Part shown: in pieces, positions 53,298 through 61,270 of the stretch
How positions within the stretch are numbered: position 1 is the first letter of the stretch
Layout: the number at the start of each line of letters is the position of its first letter
Source of the DNA: Algibacter sp. L3A6
GTDB taxonomy: Bacteria > Bacteroidota > Bacteroidia > Flavobacteriales > Flavobacteriaceae
DNA: 64,000 bases
Assembly: GCF_009796825.1 (NCBI RefSeq)
Contig: NZ_CP047030.1
Location: forward strand, 3,842,501 to 3,906,500
Reading direction: 5' to 3'
Program-made: the position numbers and the translations under genes
Notes under the pieces: generated by a model
Told to the model about the DNA's origin: nothing
Databases searched by the model: none
What the model saw: only the letters and a program-made list of their open reading frames with translations

Positions 53298-53827
53298 TAT
53301 CAGGATTATATAAAAGTAGAAAAATACTAGCACCTAAAAACCTACCTGTTCGCCCAACAACAGATATGGCTAAGGAATCGCTATTCAATATTTTGAACAA
53401 CACCTTTTATTTTGACGATGTTTCTGTACTAGATTTATTCGCAGGCACCGGAAATATAAGCTACGAATTTGCTTCACGAGGTACCGAACAAATTACTTGT
53501 GTAGATCAAGATTTTGGATGTATTAAGTTTATAAACAAAACGGCGGAACAGTTCGATATGCCAATAAACACCATTAAAAGTGATGTCTTTAAGTTTTTAG
53601 AAAAATCGACCTTGCAAAGCAATATTATATTTGCCGACCCACCATACAATTTCGACGAAGATAAATTTGGAAAAATTCCCGAATTAGTATTTAAAAACAA
53701 CATGTTATTGCCAGAAGGCGTGCTTATTGTAGAACACTCCAAACATACCGATTTATCTAAACTAAGCAACTATAGCCACTCTAAAAGTTATGGCGGTAAT
53801 ATGTTTAGCTTTTTCGAAAACGCATAA
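53288..53827 (+). CDS. rsmD: RsmD-family 16S rRNA (guanine966-N2) methyltransferase
   Basis: A 179-residue SAM-dependent methyltransferase. LDLFAGTGNISYEFASRG (48-65) binds SAM and ADPPYNF (116-122) is the catalytic DPPY motif of N2-guanine methylases. VRPTTDMAKESLFNIL near the N-terminus is the RsmD signature. It overlaps DUF3822 by 10 nt, and a GNRA-capped terminator follows. Confidence 0.93.
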   Translation: MRIISGLYKSRKILAPKNLPVRPTTDMAKESLFNILNNTFYFDDVSVLDLFAGTGNISYEFASRGTEQITCVDQDFGCIKFINKTAEQFDMPINTIKSDVFKFLEKSTLQSNIIFADPPYNFDEDKFGKIPELVFKNNMLLPEGVLIVEHSKHTDLSKLSNYSHSKSYGGNMFSFFENA

Positions 53828-53862
53828 AAACACCACAACTAAACTAAATCAATTTAAACCAG

Positions 53863-53899
53863 AAAAACCTTCGAGGCGCAAGCCAAGAAGGTTTTTTTT
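53863..53899. terminator. Bidirectional terminator between rsmD and rnpB
   Basis: AAAAACCTTC (53863-53872) pairs with GAAGGTTTTT (53887-53896); inside, GGC GCAA GCC forms a second stem capped by a GNRA tetraloop. It ends in T's on both strands (TTTTTTTT on plus). It can end rsmD and the convergent rnpB RNA. Confidence 0.9.
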
Positions 53900-53902
53900 A
53901 TA

Positions 53903-54245
53903 GGTAAGTAAATCTATAAGCCGAATTCTGTACCCCTTAAACCACTTTAGGTAAAACCTAAATAAGCCTAAAAAGCCCTTATCATTTATCTGAGTGTTTT
54001 GTTACCAAAACACTTTAGCTGCTTACCCTCCAGCATCGGGCGTTCAACCCTCAAGCACTGGTTTACATAACATTGCACCAAATAGAGTTTACCTGGTTTC
54101 ACTACAGCATAATCTGTACATTCTTTCTGTTGCACTGGTCCTAACCTCTCGGTTGGTGGCCGTTAGCCACTATGTTGAACTACGGTGTCCGGACTTTCCT
54201 CCATTTTAAAATAAATTAAAACAGCGATAAGGCGATCTACTAGCC
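53903..54245 (-). ncRNA. rnpB: RNase P RNA (class A)
   Basis: About 343 nt on the minus strand. The 5' part reads GGAGGAAAGTCCGGACACC, the universal CR-I/J-type start, and the 3' part has ACAGAATTCGGCTTATAG, the standard end. P1 pairs GGCTAGTAGATC (5', down from 54245) with GATTTACTTACC (3', ending 53903), allowing two mismatches and one wobble. The catalytic RNA processes tRNA precursors. A consensus promoter is directly upstream, and its position sets the 5' end. A bidirectional hairpin follows the 3' end. Confidence 0.92.
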
Positions 54246-54247
54246 GT

Positions 54248-54279
54248 CAAAATTACAACAAACAAATATTAAAATGCAA
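54248..54279 (-). promoter_or_regulatory. Promoter of rnpB
   Basis: On the minus strand TTG (54279-54277), 21-nt spacer and TAATTTTG (54255-54248). The expected transcription start, a few nt downstream, coincides with the 5' end of the RNase P RNA. Confidence 0.75.
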
Positions 54280-54311
54280 CATTATAAACTTAAAACACAA
54301 AATAAAATTTG

Positions 54312-54410
54312 GGCGTTCCCCAAGGGTCGGGCTTTCCGCAGTCGCTTTTTTGTGTTGCAATAGGTGCAACAACACAAAAAGAGCTCCAACAATGCTGCAA
54401 TCCCTAACGC
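54312..54410 (-). repeat. 99-bp dispersed hairpin repeat, copy B (inverted)
   Basis: Read on the minus strand it starts GCGTTAGGGATTG and ends with AACGCC, and is identical to copy A (45316-45414) except for 3 substitutions, all outside the hairpin core. It lies between rnpB and dnaX. The hairpin core is TTTTTGTG..CACAAAAA with a TTGCA/TGCAA inner stem. Confidence 0.85.
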
Positions 54411-54644
54411 GGGCAAGTACGTAAAGGTTTCTAGTTTTGAGTTAACTACGGGCTTTCTTAACGATAAAAACAGCATCAATAAACAAAACATATTCAAAAT
54501 TTATCTTCTTGTTTCATGCATCTAAAAATCTTAATTCACCCTAAAAAACGCCGTTGTTAATAACTCCCTTTAAATTTCGTCTTCACAATTTAATAATCCA
54601 ATTTGAATTTTTAACTTTGTTACTTATTCAATAGCAACAAAAAT
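54411..54644. other. Intergenic region upstream of dnaX
   Basis: This AT-rich 234-bp stretch after repeat copy B holds a TAACTTTG -7-like box (54612-54619) for dnaX and no coding ORF that I can support. A small ORF overlapping the repeat on the minus strand is judged to be noise. Confidence 0.5.
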
Positions 54645-56378
54645 TTGGAACATTTTATAGTATCGGCTCGAAAGTACAGACCTCAAACATTTAAAGATGT
54701 AGTTGGGCAACAAGCCATTACCAATACTTTGTTAAACGCTATAGAAAATAATCATTTAGCCCAAGCCCTTCTATTTACGGGTCCGCGTGGTGTTGGTAAA
54801 ACAACTTGCGCACGTATTTTGGCTAAAATGATAAACAGTGATGGGAAAGAAACTGGCGACGAAGATTTTGCTTTTAACATCTTTGAACTCGATGCGGCAT
54901 CTAATAACTCGGTAGACGATATTAGAAGTTTAACCGATCAAGTTCGTATACCACCACAAGTTGGTAAATACAAAGTTTATATCATTGATGAGGTACACAT
55001 GCTATCTCAAGCCGCTTTTAATGCCTTTTTAAAAACATTAGAAGAACCGCCAAAACACTGTATTTTTATTCTTGCAACTACCGAAAAACACAAAATAATA
55101 CCAACCATATTGTCGCGTTGTCAAATATTCGACTTTAAACGTATTACGGTAAAAGATGCAAAAAACTATTTAAAATACATTGCAGAAGAACAAGCTATAG
55201 CAGCCGAAGACGATGCATTACATATTATTGCGCAAAAGGCTGATGGTGCTATGCGTGATGCACTTTCTATTTTCGATCGTGTGGTAAGTTTCTCTGGTAA
55301 AAATTTAACCAGACAAGCCGTAACCGAAAACTTAAACGTACTCGATTACGAAACCTATTTTGAAAGCACCGATTTAATACTCGAGAATAAAATACCCGAT
55401 TTACTTATACAGTTCAATAATACCTTATCTAAAGGTTTCGATGGTCATCATTTTATTGCTGGTTTAGCCTCGCATTTTAGAGATTTACTAGTAAGTAAAA
55501 TACCAGCAACTATAGAACTGCTAGAAGTTGGTGAGCAAACACAGGTAAAATACTTAGAGCAATCTAAAAAAGCCTCGCAAGAGTTTTTAATGCAAGGTAT
55601 AAATCTTGCTAACGACTGTGATCTCAAGTACAAAACCAGTAAAAACCAACGACTCCTCGTCGAACTTTGTCTCATGCAGCTTGCCTCTATCACTTTCGAT
55701 GGAGAAAAAAAAAATAGCAAACATTACATAATTCCCGCGTCTTACTTTAAAAAGAAAGGGATTACTCCTATTCCGGTTACTGTTCCTGCAGCCAAGCCAA
55801 TTACCCAACCTACCACAGAAGTAAAAACTGAAACAACCGCTAAAGCTCCGGCAGCCAAAAAATTAGAAGAAAAACCGGCTATCAACACGCGCATAAAATT
55901 AGATTTAACCTCTGGCAGTAAACGTCGTTCTGGCTTATCTTTAAGTAGTATTCGTGCTAAAAAAGAACACCAAATTAAACAGCTAGAAGTTGTTGTTGAT
56001 GAGGAAAACTTACCAACCGAAGACTTTACAGAAGAAGCTTTTATGGAAGCTTGGTACTTTTTCTTGGATAAACTTAAAAAGGATGGCAAGCATAATTTAG
56101 CTTCTATCTTAAATATGGATACGCCTAAACTAAAAGGCACCGATATCCATTTAACCTTCCCTACGGAAACTAATAAAAAAGAAGTGATGCAAGGTCAATA
56201 CGACCTCATGACTTATATTAGAACAACGCTTAATAATTTTGATATTAGCTTAGTAATTACCGTAAACGAGGTAATGAATAAAAAATACGTATTTACTCCT
56301 CAAGATAAATACGAAAAGCTTGTTGAAGCTAATCCGAGTTTAGAGCTTTTACGTCGTACTTTCGATTTAGATTTATAA
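54645..56378 (+). CDS. dnaX: DNA polymerase III subunit gamma/tau
   Basis: A 577-residue clamp-loader ATPase. Walker A is GPRGVGKTT (46-54), Walker B DEVH (115-118), and the sensor-1 LATTEKHKIIPTILSRCQ segment follows. The start is TTG at 54645: no ATG lies upstream before an in-frame stop (TAA, 54612-54614), and MEHFIVSARKYRPQTF is the conserved N-terminus. The zinc-binding Cys cluster between Walker A and B is missing (only C55 remains), as usual in Flavobacteriia. The C-terminal part (380-577) has a Pro/Ala/Thr linker and a tau-like domain. It is a single gene. Confidence 0.95.
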   Translation: MEHFIVSARKYRPQTFKDVVGQQAITNTLLNAIENNHLAQALLFTGPRGVGKTTCARILAKMINSDGKETGDEDFAFNIFELDAASNNSVDDIRSLTDQVRIPPQVGKYKVYIIDEVHMLSQAAFNAFLKTLEEPPKHCIFILATTEKHKIIPTILSRCQIFDFKRITVKDAKNYLKYIAEEQAIAAEDDALHIIAQKADGAMRDALSIFDRVVSFSGKNLTRQAVTENLNVLDYETYFESTDLILENKIPDLLIQFNNTLSKGFDGHHFIAGLASHFRDLLVSKIPATIELLEVGEQTQVKYLEQSKKASQEFLMQGINLANDCDLKYKTSKNQRLLVELCLMQLASITFDGEKKNSKHYIIPASYFKKKGITPIPVTVPAAKPITQPTTEVKTETTAKAPAAKKLEEKPAINTRIKLDLTSGSKRRSGLSLSSIRAKKEHQIKQLEVVVDEENLPTEDFTEEAFMEAWYFFLDKLKKDGKHNLASILNMDTPKLKGTDIHLTFPTETNKKEVMQGQYDLMTYIRTTLNNFDISLVITVNEVMNKKYVFTPQDKYEKLVEANPSLELLRRTFDLDL

Positions 56379-56568
56379 ACTTTACTTCCTATTACCAGTA
56401 TCCTATTTGTTAATTACTTTGTTTAATACTAAGTAATTAAATAAGGTCTTTCTTGCTTTATATTTATTAAGTTTATGGTTTGAATGAGGTTATTTTGTAG
56501 TGAAAATAAAATAATCCTTATGAATTCAATATCTTGATTAATTCAAATTAATACCTTTTTAGATTTTT

Positions 56569-57201
56569 ATGCATCCATTAATACCAATATTAATTATTTT
56601 GACTATCGTGTTGTTCAATTATTTAAGGAAACAAAGGACAATCGAAAAACACAACGAATTGAAAAACGAATATACCGAATTATTAAAAAAAATAAAACCA
56701 AGAGAAAACTTAAAAGAATATAACGAATCTAAATTTTGGGAGTTAGTTGATAAAGCTAACAAAACAGCTGGTAATAACTATAACAACAAAATTGGGGTAA
56801 TGAAAACTTTATTAACAAATTATTCCGCAGATGATTTAATAGAAATAGACAATTTACTTAATAGACTTATTTCTTCTAAAATCAGTCATACCATTATTGC
56901 TGCTTCACAAATAATCTTTAAAACCTCTGAATTTAGAGCAACAACTTTGCTGATGAATCTTTTTATTCTAAAAGGAGATAATTATTTTCAATATGCCTGT
57001 CAAAATCCCGAATTAATTGTTAAAGAGGAAATTATTGGTTTTTCTTATGAAACTATTGGAGATATTATTGAAGAAAAATATAAGCTTAAAACGAATGAGT
57101 TATTACCAACAATTAATATTGATTTACAAATTTCTGGAACTCCTCTTTCATTAAAAGATTACCCTATTAAGCTTCCTAAAATTTGGGAGAAATTTGGTTA
57201 A
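56569..57201 (+). CDS. Hypothetical membrane-anchored protein, 210 aa
   Basis: A 210-residue protein with one N-terminal hydrophobic segment (PLIPILIILTIVLFNYL, residues 3-19) followed by a helical soluble part. LLKKIKPRENLKEYNESKFW and a DDLIEIDNLLNRLISSKI region look coiled or helical. The later part has TSEFRATTLLMNLF. It belongs to a run of three unknown plus-strand genes between dnaX and a broken lipoprotein gene. I recognise no family. Confidence 0.6.
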   Translation: MHPLIPILIILTIVLFNYLRKQRTIEKHNELKNEYTELLKKIKPRENLKEYNESKFWELVDKANKTAGNNYNNKIGVMKTLLTNYSADDLIEIDNLLNRLISSKISHTIIAASQIIFKTSEFRATTLLMNLFILKGDNYFQYACQNPELIVKEEIIGFSYETIGDIIEEKYKLKTNELLPTINIDLQISGTPLSLKDYPIKLPKIWEKFG

Positions 57202-57258
57202 AAAAAATTACACGTCGGCATAGAGCTAATACTAAGCCTTAAATTATCATTAACCTAA

Positions 57259-57612
57259 ATGAGAAACTTAATTCTAACTGTATTAATAATAATTCTTTTA
57301 CCTAGTTGTTCATCAAAAAACATCAATAATGACTTACTAGGAAATTGGAAATCGACAAAAAGCTCAAATATTGTAGAATTACAATTTTGTAAGGATTCTT
57401 TAATCTCTAACACTTTGGGAAGAAGAACAAAATTCTCATGGCAAAATGATGAAACGCAAATTTATTATACTCAACTAACAAACCTTATTCCTGACCTTAA
57501 AACTGATTTTATTCTCGAATATAGATTAAATTCAGAAAAAGATACTTTATTTTTAAAAATTGAAAAATCAAAACTTACAAACGAATTTGTAAAAACTTCT
57601 CCAGATGATTAA
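57259..57612 (+). CDS. Hypothetical lipoprotein, 117 aa
   Basis: A 117-residue lipoprotein: MRNLILTVLIIILLPSC gives lipidated C17. The mature part starts SSKNINNDLLGNWKSTKSSN and continues as alternating beta strands (VELQFCKDSLIS, FSWQNDETQIYYTQL, FILEYRLNSEKDTLFLKIEK), resembling lipocalin-like Bacteroidetes lipoproteins. It lies 57 nt after the 56569 gene and 13 nt before the next. Function unknown. Confidence 0.65.
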   Translation: MRNLILTVLIIILLPSCSSKNINNDLLGNWKSTKSSNIVELQFCKDSLISNTLGRRTKFSWQNDETQIYYTQLTNLIPDLKTDFILEYRLNSEKDTLFLKIEKSKLTNEFVKTSPDD

Positions 57613-57625
57613 ATCAAAATTCTAA

Positions 57626-57991
57626 ATGCTAGAAATAAACGAACAGACCTACGATTTTATATGTTTTAGTGATTTGGCCTATGAATTTGACTTTAGCAAT
57701 CTCAAAGAGGCTGAAAAAAAAATAAAACGCAAACTAAAATATCATAACCTTGCAGAATATAACCAAGAAAGAATCGATTACATTAGGGTTTTAAAAAATG
57801 ACCTGTACCAAGAAATTAAACAAGAAACAAAATCGAAATACTACAATTATTCCAAATCTAATTATGCTGAATTTACTGATTTTGATATAACAAGAATGAA
57901 AGTAGATTATCTAAATAAATATGAAATAATTAATGATTCAGATATGTTTGCAATTTTAAACTTCGCGATATACCTATACCACATGCGATGA
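57626..57991 (+). CDS. Hypothetical protein, 121 aa
   Basis: A 121-residue, charged, Tyr-rich protein with no signal or membrane segment. The helical KLKYHNLAEYNQERIDYI and ETKSKYYNYSKSNYAE parts are the most notable. It lies 13 nt after the lipoprotein gene and may be cotranscribed with it. I do not recognise it and cannot name a function. Confidence 0.55.
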   Translation: MLEINEQTYDFICFSDLAYEFDFSNLKEAEKKIKRKLKYHNLAEYNQERIDYIRVLKNDLYQEIKQETKSKYYNYSKSNYAEFTDFDITRMKVDYLNKYEIINDSDMFAILNFAIYLYHMR

Positions 57992-58017
57992 AAAAGAAAC
58001 GCATTTAATATAACTCT

Positions 58018-58050
58018 CAAAAAAACTAAAAGAATAGCTTTCGCTATTCT
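58018..58050 (-). terminator. GNRA-capped terminator of the broken lipoprotein gene
   Basis: On the minus strand AGAATAGC, GAAA loop, GCTATTCT (58050-58031) is followed by TTTAGTTTTTTT. The final TAG of the broken reading frame (58046-58044) is inside the 5' arm, which supports the view that the 3' half was once the end of the gene. Confidence 0.75.
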
Positions 58051-58520
58051 TCATCTTCTTCTGGTAAAACGAACTCAGACTGATACTTTTCTAAAAATTG
58101 TTTTTGTCTTGAAAATAGGCCTTGACTTATTTGATCTCTATCCATAAAATCTGTACCAAAATCACTTCCGAAGAAATCATCATTAAAGAAATGTTTACTA
58201 AAAAGAGAATCTTCAGTAAACATATTCTCAAAACCTTGGTGTTCAAATCGTGAATAATTCTTAAAAAATTAAGACTTAAAACTTCGCATTAAACTATCGC
58301 GATCCATAGCCGATAATCCTTCCATATTATTGCTAGAAGACCAAGAATAAATGCTATCGTATTTAATTAAATTTCCATTTTCATCAAATTCTTTGTCGAC
58401 TTTCCAAGCCCCTTTAGGTCTTTCTATTTCGGTAATTTCTACTTTTTTATCTTCACTTTTTTGTCCGCTGCAATTAATACTTAAGAATGCAACTACTAAT
58501 AATAAAACACATTTTTTCAT
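58044..58520 (-). pseudogene. Lipoprotein gene split by an in-frame TAA stop
   Basis: From ATG 58520 the frame gives a lipoprotein signal (MKKCVLLLVVAFLSINC, lipidated C17) and about 83 residues ending SLMRSFKS at TAA 58271-58269. The same frame then stays open for 74 codons (FFKNYSRFEHQGF, ending QSEFVLPEEDEE) to TAG 58046-58044, right inside the terminator hairpin. The two parts read as one protein of about 158 residues: the continuation has coding-like composition (FNDDFFGSDFGTDFMDRD), no gap and no frame change. A single AAA to TAA change would explain it. It is a recent pseudogene, a sequencing error, or a gene with stop read-through. Function of the family unknown. Confidence 0.75.
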
Positions 58521-58599
58521 GATTCTAAGTTTTGAGTTAAACATTTATCTACATCTAAAAACGGCATAGTTTACTAAACAAAAAGGATTTAATAAAGTA

Positions 58600-58619
58600 A
58601 GGCTGAAAAAATTCAGCCT
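58600..58619 (-). terminator. Hairpin after the Hsp20 gene
   Basis: AGGCTGAA (58600-58607) and TTCAGCCT (58612-58619) form an 8-bp stem 47 nt past the Hsp20 stop. The minus-strand continuation (TACTTTATT) is only moderately T-rich. Confidence 0.55.
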
Positions 58620-58665
58620 CACTAATAATCTAATAATCCGGTTGCTTAAAAGTTTAGTTCTACTG

Positions 58666-59142
58666 TTAAGAAATTTTAATTTGTCGCGCAGGCTTTTGTT
58701 TAGCCTCTTCTTTTTTTGGTAAAAGAATATTTAAAATACCATCTTGATAATTGGCCGAAATTTTATCATCGTTTACCGTTTCGGGTAAGGTAAACGTTCT
58801 TTTAAATGCCGAATAACCAAACTCTTTGCGCGTATAGTTTTCTTGTTGCTCTTCGTGAGTTTCTTTTTTCTCTGTGGAAATAGATAACACGTGATGATCT
58901 AAATCTAATTTGAAATCTGATTTTTTTAAACCAGGCACAGCCATTTCAACGACATAGTTATCGGCTGTTTCTTTTATATTTACTTTTGGTAAAGAGACAC
59001 CTGTATTAAAATTAGAGGTGAATACAGAGGGTAAATCTCTGTTAAAAATATCATCTAACCAATTAGAAGTACTTGGGAAGCTTGCATTTGAATTTGTGTT
59101 TGCTAAACTTCCGTTTTTAGGAACATTTACTAAATTGCTCAT
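58666..59142 (-). CDS. Hsp20/alpha-crystallin small heat-shock protein
   Basis: A 158-residue chaperone. The alpha-crystallin domain runs about 48-145, with VNIKETADNYVVEMAVPGLK and FGYSAFKRTFTLPE as its core and the GILNILLPKKEE strand with the L-x-I/V-type tail (ILLP). The N-terminal 45 residues are short and Ser/Asn-rich. It holds unfolding proteins in a refoldable state. No CIRCE element or ROSE-like structure was seen in the leader. Confidence 0.92.
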   Translation of the reverse strand: MSNLVNVPKNGSLANTNSNASFPSTSNWLDDIFNRDLPSVFTSNFNTGVSLPKVNIKETADNYVVEMAVPGLKKSDFKLDLDHHVLSISTEKKETHEEQQENYTRKEFGYSAFKRTFTLPETVNDDKISANYQDGILNILLPKKEEAKQKPARQIKIS

Positions 59143-59335
59143 AATTACAAAATTTTAAATTAAACATGTTTTTCAAACTTGAAACCTTTTCGATTTCGGA
59201 GTGTATAAAACAAAAAAAATACCAAACGCATTTTTTTTGTTTTGGGTAAATATTTATGTCATTTTTTCAGAATACTTGTCAGAACTTCATAAAAAAAATG
59301 AAATATTGACATTTGAAGATGATATAAATCGGGGA

Positions 59336-60514
59336 TTATCGTCTTAACTGAAGCTTCTTCATTTTTTCTTTAAACATGATGGCTGCACTAGTGTAACCAC
59401 CTTCTGTACCATCTACAAAATGAATGTGTTTTTCCTGACGATCTTCTATATAACAAGACATTATAGAGGCGTGCGTAATGTGTATACCAAAAATTATTTT
59501 GCCTTCGGCCTCTAACCTATTTAAAAACGTTTTTAAGGTTTCCACCTGAGCTTCTGTTCCCGAAATTACGGTGTTTAAAAACCCATCGAGCATAATGGTA
59601 TCGGTTAATTGAGCAATGCGCTTTTTCTGAAGTTTTCCAACTTTAAAAAACTTAAAAGAAACAACGCCAATTAAAGTAATTAACCAATTACTAACTAAAT
59701 ATCTCAGGCTATATTTACCAATTCTAGCATACATTTCTTTTTTAATTTTCCCTAAAGACGGATCGAGTTTTAGTTTATCACTAGAAATGGGGTTTCGGTT
59801 AATTAAAGTCCCAAAAACTTCATCAATTTCTGCCATAATCTCAGCATATACTTCAGCTTGAATACTTTCATCATCACAATCTACAAGTAAGCAAATTACC
59901 TTTTTATCGGTTTTGTTTGGGTATATTTCGTCCCAACGACATTCCATACCATTTAAATTAAGCTTGGTTGCTTTTTCGCTATAAATATCCGATGCTTTAA
60001 AACTTTCTTTTATAATCTGCTCGGCATATTTAAGGCCATTTCCTAGAACTACTGGTGTGGTTAAATATTTATTATGCCTAAGCTTAGTGATTCTCAAGTT
60101 TACATTATTTGCATAAACCTTTTCAACTCCTAAATACCCTACTCTTAAATTTAAATCTGTAGATTTTTTTATATGCTGGCTATAATTATTTAAAGCTAAT
60201 AATATAGGTTTTAAAACCCTATTTGGGACAATAAAAGTAGAACCATCACCTCCAAAAAAATAAGGGATTTTAAGGTTTCTATTAACAAACTTTAAGGTGT
60301 TTAAAACAGTTATTATACTTCCTGTAGCACTTAAATTTACATCATTATGAAATCCACGAGCAACAGCATCGGTAGAGTTTTCGATATCTGTAACTACAAT
60401 AGACCAATTTTCTGGCACATTGAAAAACAAGGTTTCATTTTTTAAAAGCTCAGCCAATGGCAGACTGCTTTTAGAAATGTTTTTGTAGAAATTTAAATTG
60501 CTTTTCTTGTTCAA
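59336..60514 (-). CDS. DUF3095 protein with class III cyclase-like motifs
   Basis: A 392-residue cytoplasmic protein matching DUF3095. The N-terminal third shows WSIVVTDIENSTDAVARG with D43 and then PYFFGGDGSTFIVPN with D90, the spacing and wording of the two metal-binding aspartates of class III nucleotidyl cyclases (DIxxST and GDG). I cannot see the usual Lys/Asp substrate residues, so activity is uncertain. The middle part has ECRWDEIYPNK; the C-terminus contains ITHASIMSCYI. Single gene, promoter unclear. Function unassigned. Confidence 0.82.
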   Translation of the reverse strand: MNKKSNLNFYKNISKSSLPLAELLKNETLFFNVPENWSIVVTDIENSTDAVARGFHNDVNLSATGSIITVLNTLKFVNRNLKIPYFFGGDGSTFIVPNRVLKPILLALNNYSQHIKKSTDLNLRVGYLGVEKVYANNVNLRITKLRHNKYLTTPVVLGNGLKYAEQIIKESFKASDIYSEKATKLNLNGMECRWDEIYPNKTDKKVICLLVDCDDESIQAEVYAEIMAEIDEVFGTLINRNPISSDKLKLDPSLGKIKKEMYARIGKYSLRYLVSNWLITLIGVVSFKFFKVGKLQKKRIAQLTDTIMLDGFLNTVISGTEAQVETLKTFLNRLEAEGKIIFGIHITHASIMSCYIEDRQEKHIHFVDGTEGGYTSAAIMFKEKMKKLQLRR

Positions 60515-60656
60515 ACTAATCGAGGGTATCTAGATATATGGATTTAAAGGTAACACTTATCAATGAATAATAATACCTAAATTTAAAACCAACTATTATT
60601 ATCAAAATTTCATTTAATCACCCTTTTATCAATTAGAGCATTCGCCTGAATTTTGG

Positions 60657-60664
60657 TATCTTTG
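60657..60664 (+). promoter_or_regulatory. -7 element before the 60700 gene
   Basis: TATCTTTG fits the TAnnTTTG consensus, with a TTA (60634-60636) at a 20-nt spacing as a near-match to TTG. It lies 36 nt before the gene start and probably drives the 60700 gene and miaE. Confidence 0.4.
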
Positions 60665-60699
60665 AATGTCTTTAGTCGTATTAATTTCTATAAAAAAAC

Positions 60700-61269
60700 A
60701 TGAAGAAACTTATATTTTTAATATTCATCATTTCCATTGTTTTTGCATATTTCGATGGACAAGAGCGTAAGTATAGTAATAACCGTGATGTTTTACAAAG
60801 CTCGAATTTATTAGAATCTTTTTCTAAAAAAGTAAAGTATACACCAACCGAACCTGTTGAAATTGTAACCGATACCATTTTAAGCACAGGTTTTGAAGTG
60901 AAATTAAAATACCATTCGCTTGAAAATAACTTTATATCAAATACTACTACAGATAAAGATCTAAGCGCTAAAGAAACGCATTATAAAGACTTTGCAGCCC
61001 AGTTAAAGGTTTTAATACATGGCGAATTAATTACTGAAAGTTTAATAAATAAAGGTTTGTTTAAAGGTTACGCCAATGCGGAATTTTGGAAGCAAGCCAT
61101 TATGCAACATGTTTGGATAGATTATCAAAATTCTACAGATCAATATGTGCAATTAAACACCTCTTTTCGAGTTCTAGAAACCGAAACTTATAAAGACTTT
61201 AGTATTTTAATTAATTCGTTAGGATCAATTGAAATTAAAGAAATAAATTTGCTCTCAAATACCATTTAA
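60700..61269 (+). CDS. Hypothetical secreted/anchored protein, 189 aa
   Basis: A 189-residue protein with a short N-terminal hydrophobic segment (MKKLIFLIFIISIVFAYF). The mature part has VEIVTDTILSTGFEVKLKYH and NAEFWKQAIMQHVWIDYQNS and ends with SILINSLGSIEIKEIN. It begins a two-gene unit with miaE, whose ATG follows its stop by 1 nt. No family recognised; probably periplasmic or membrane-tethered. Confidence 0.7.
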   Translation: MKKLIFLIFIISIVFAYFDGQERKYSNNRDVLQSSNLLESFSKKVKYTPTEPVEIVTDTILSTGFEVKLKYHSLENNFISNTTTDKDLSAKETHYKDFAAQLKVLIHGELITESLINKGLFKGYANAEFWKQAIMQHVWIDYQNSTDQYVQLNTSFRVLETETYKDFSILINSLGSIEIKEINLLSNTI

Positions 61270-61270
61270 T

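Noticed and set aside
53994..54209. 71-codon plus-strand ORF over rnpB
   Set aside because: It lies entirely in the RNase P RNA gene on the opposite strand.
54282..54497. 71-codon minus-strand ORF over repeat copy B
   Set aside because: It is made mostly of the repeat's own sequence; no conservation can be expected.
55742..56140. 132-codon minus-strand ORF inside dnaX
   Set aside because: It lies opposite the conserved gamma/tau gene and shows no start signal or family similarity.
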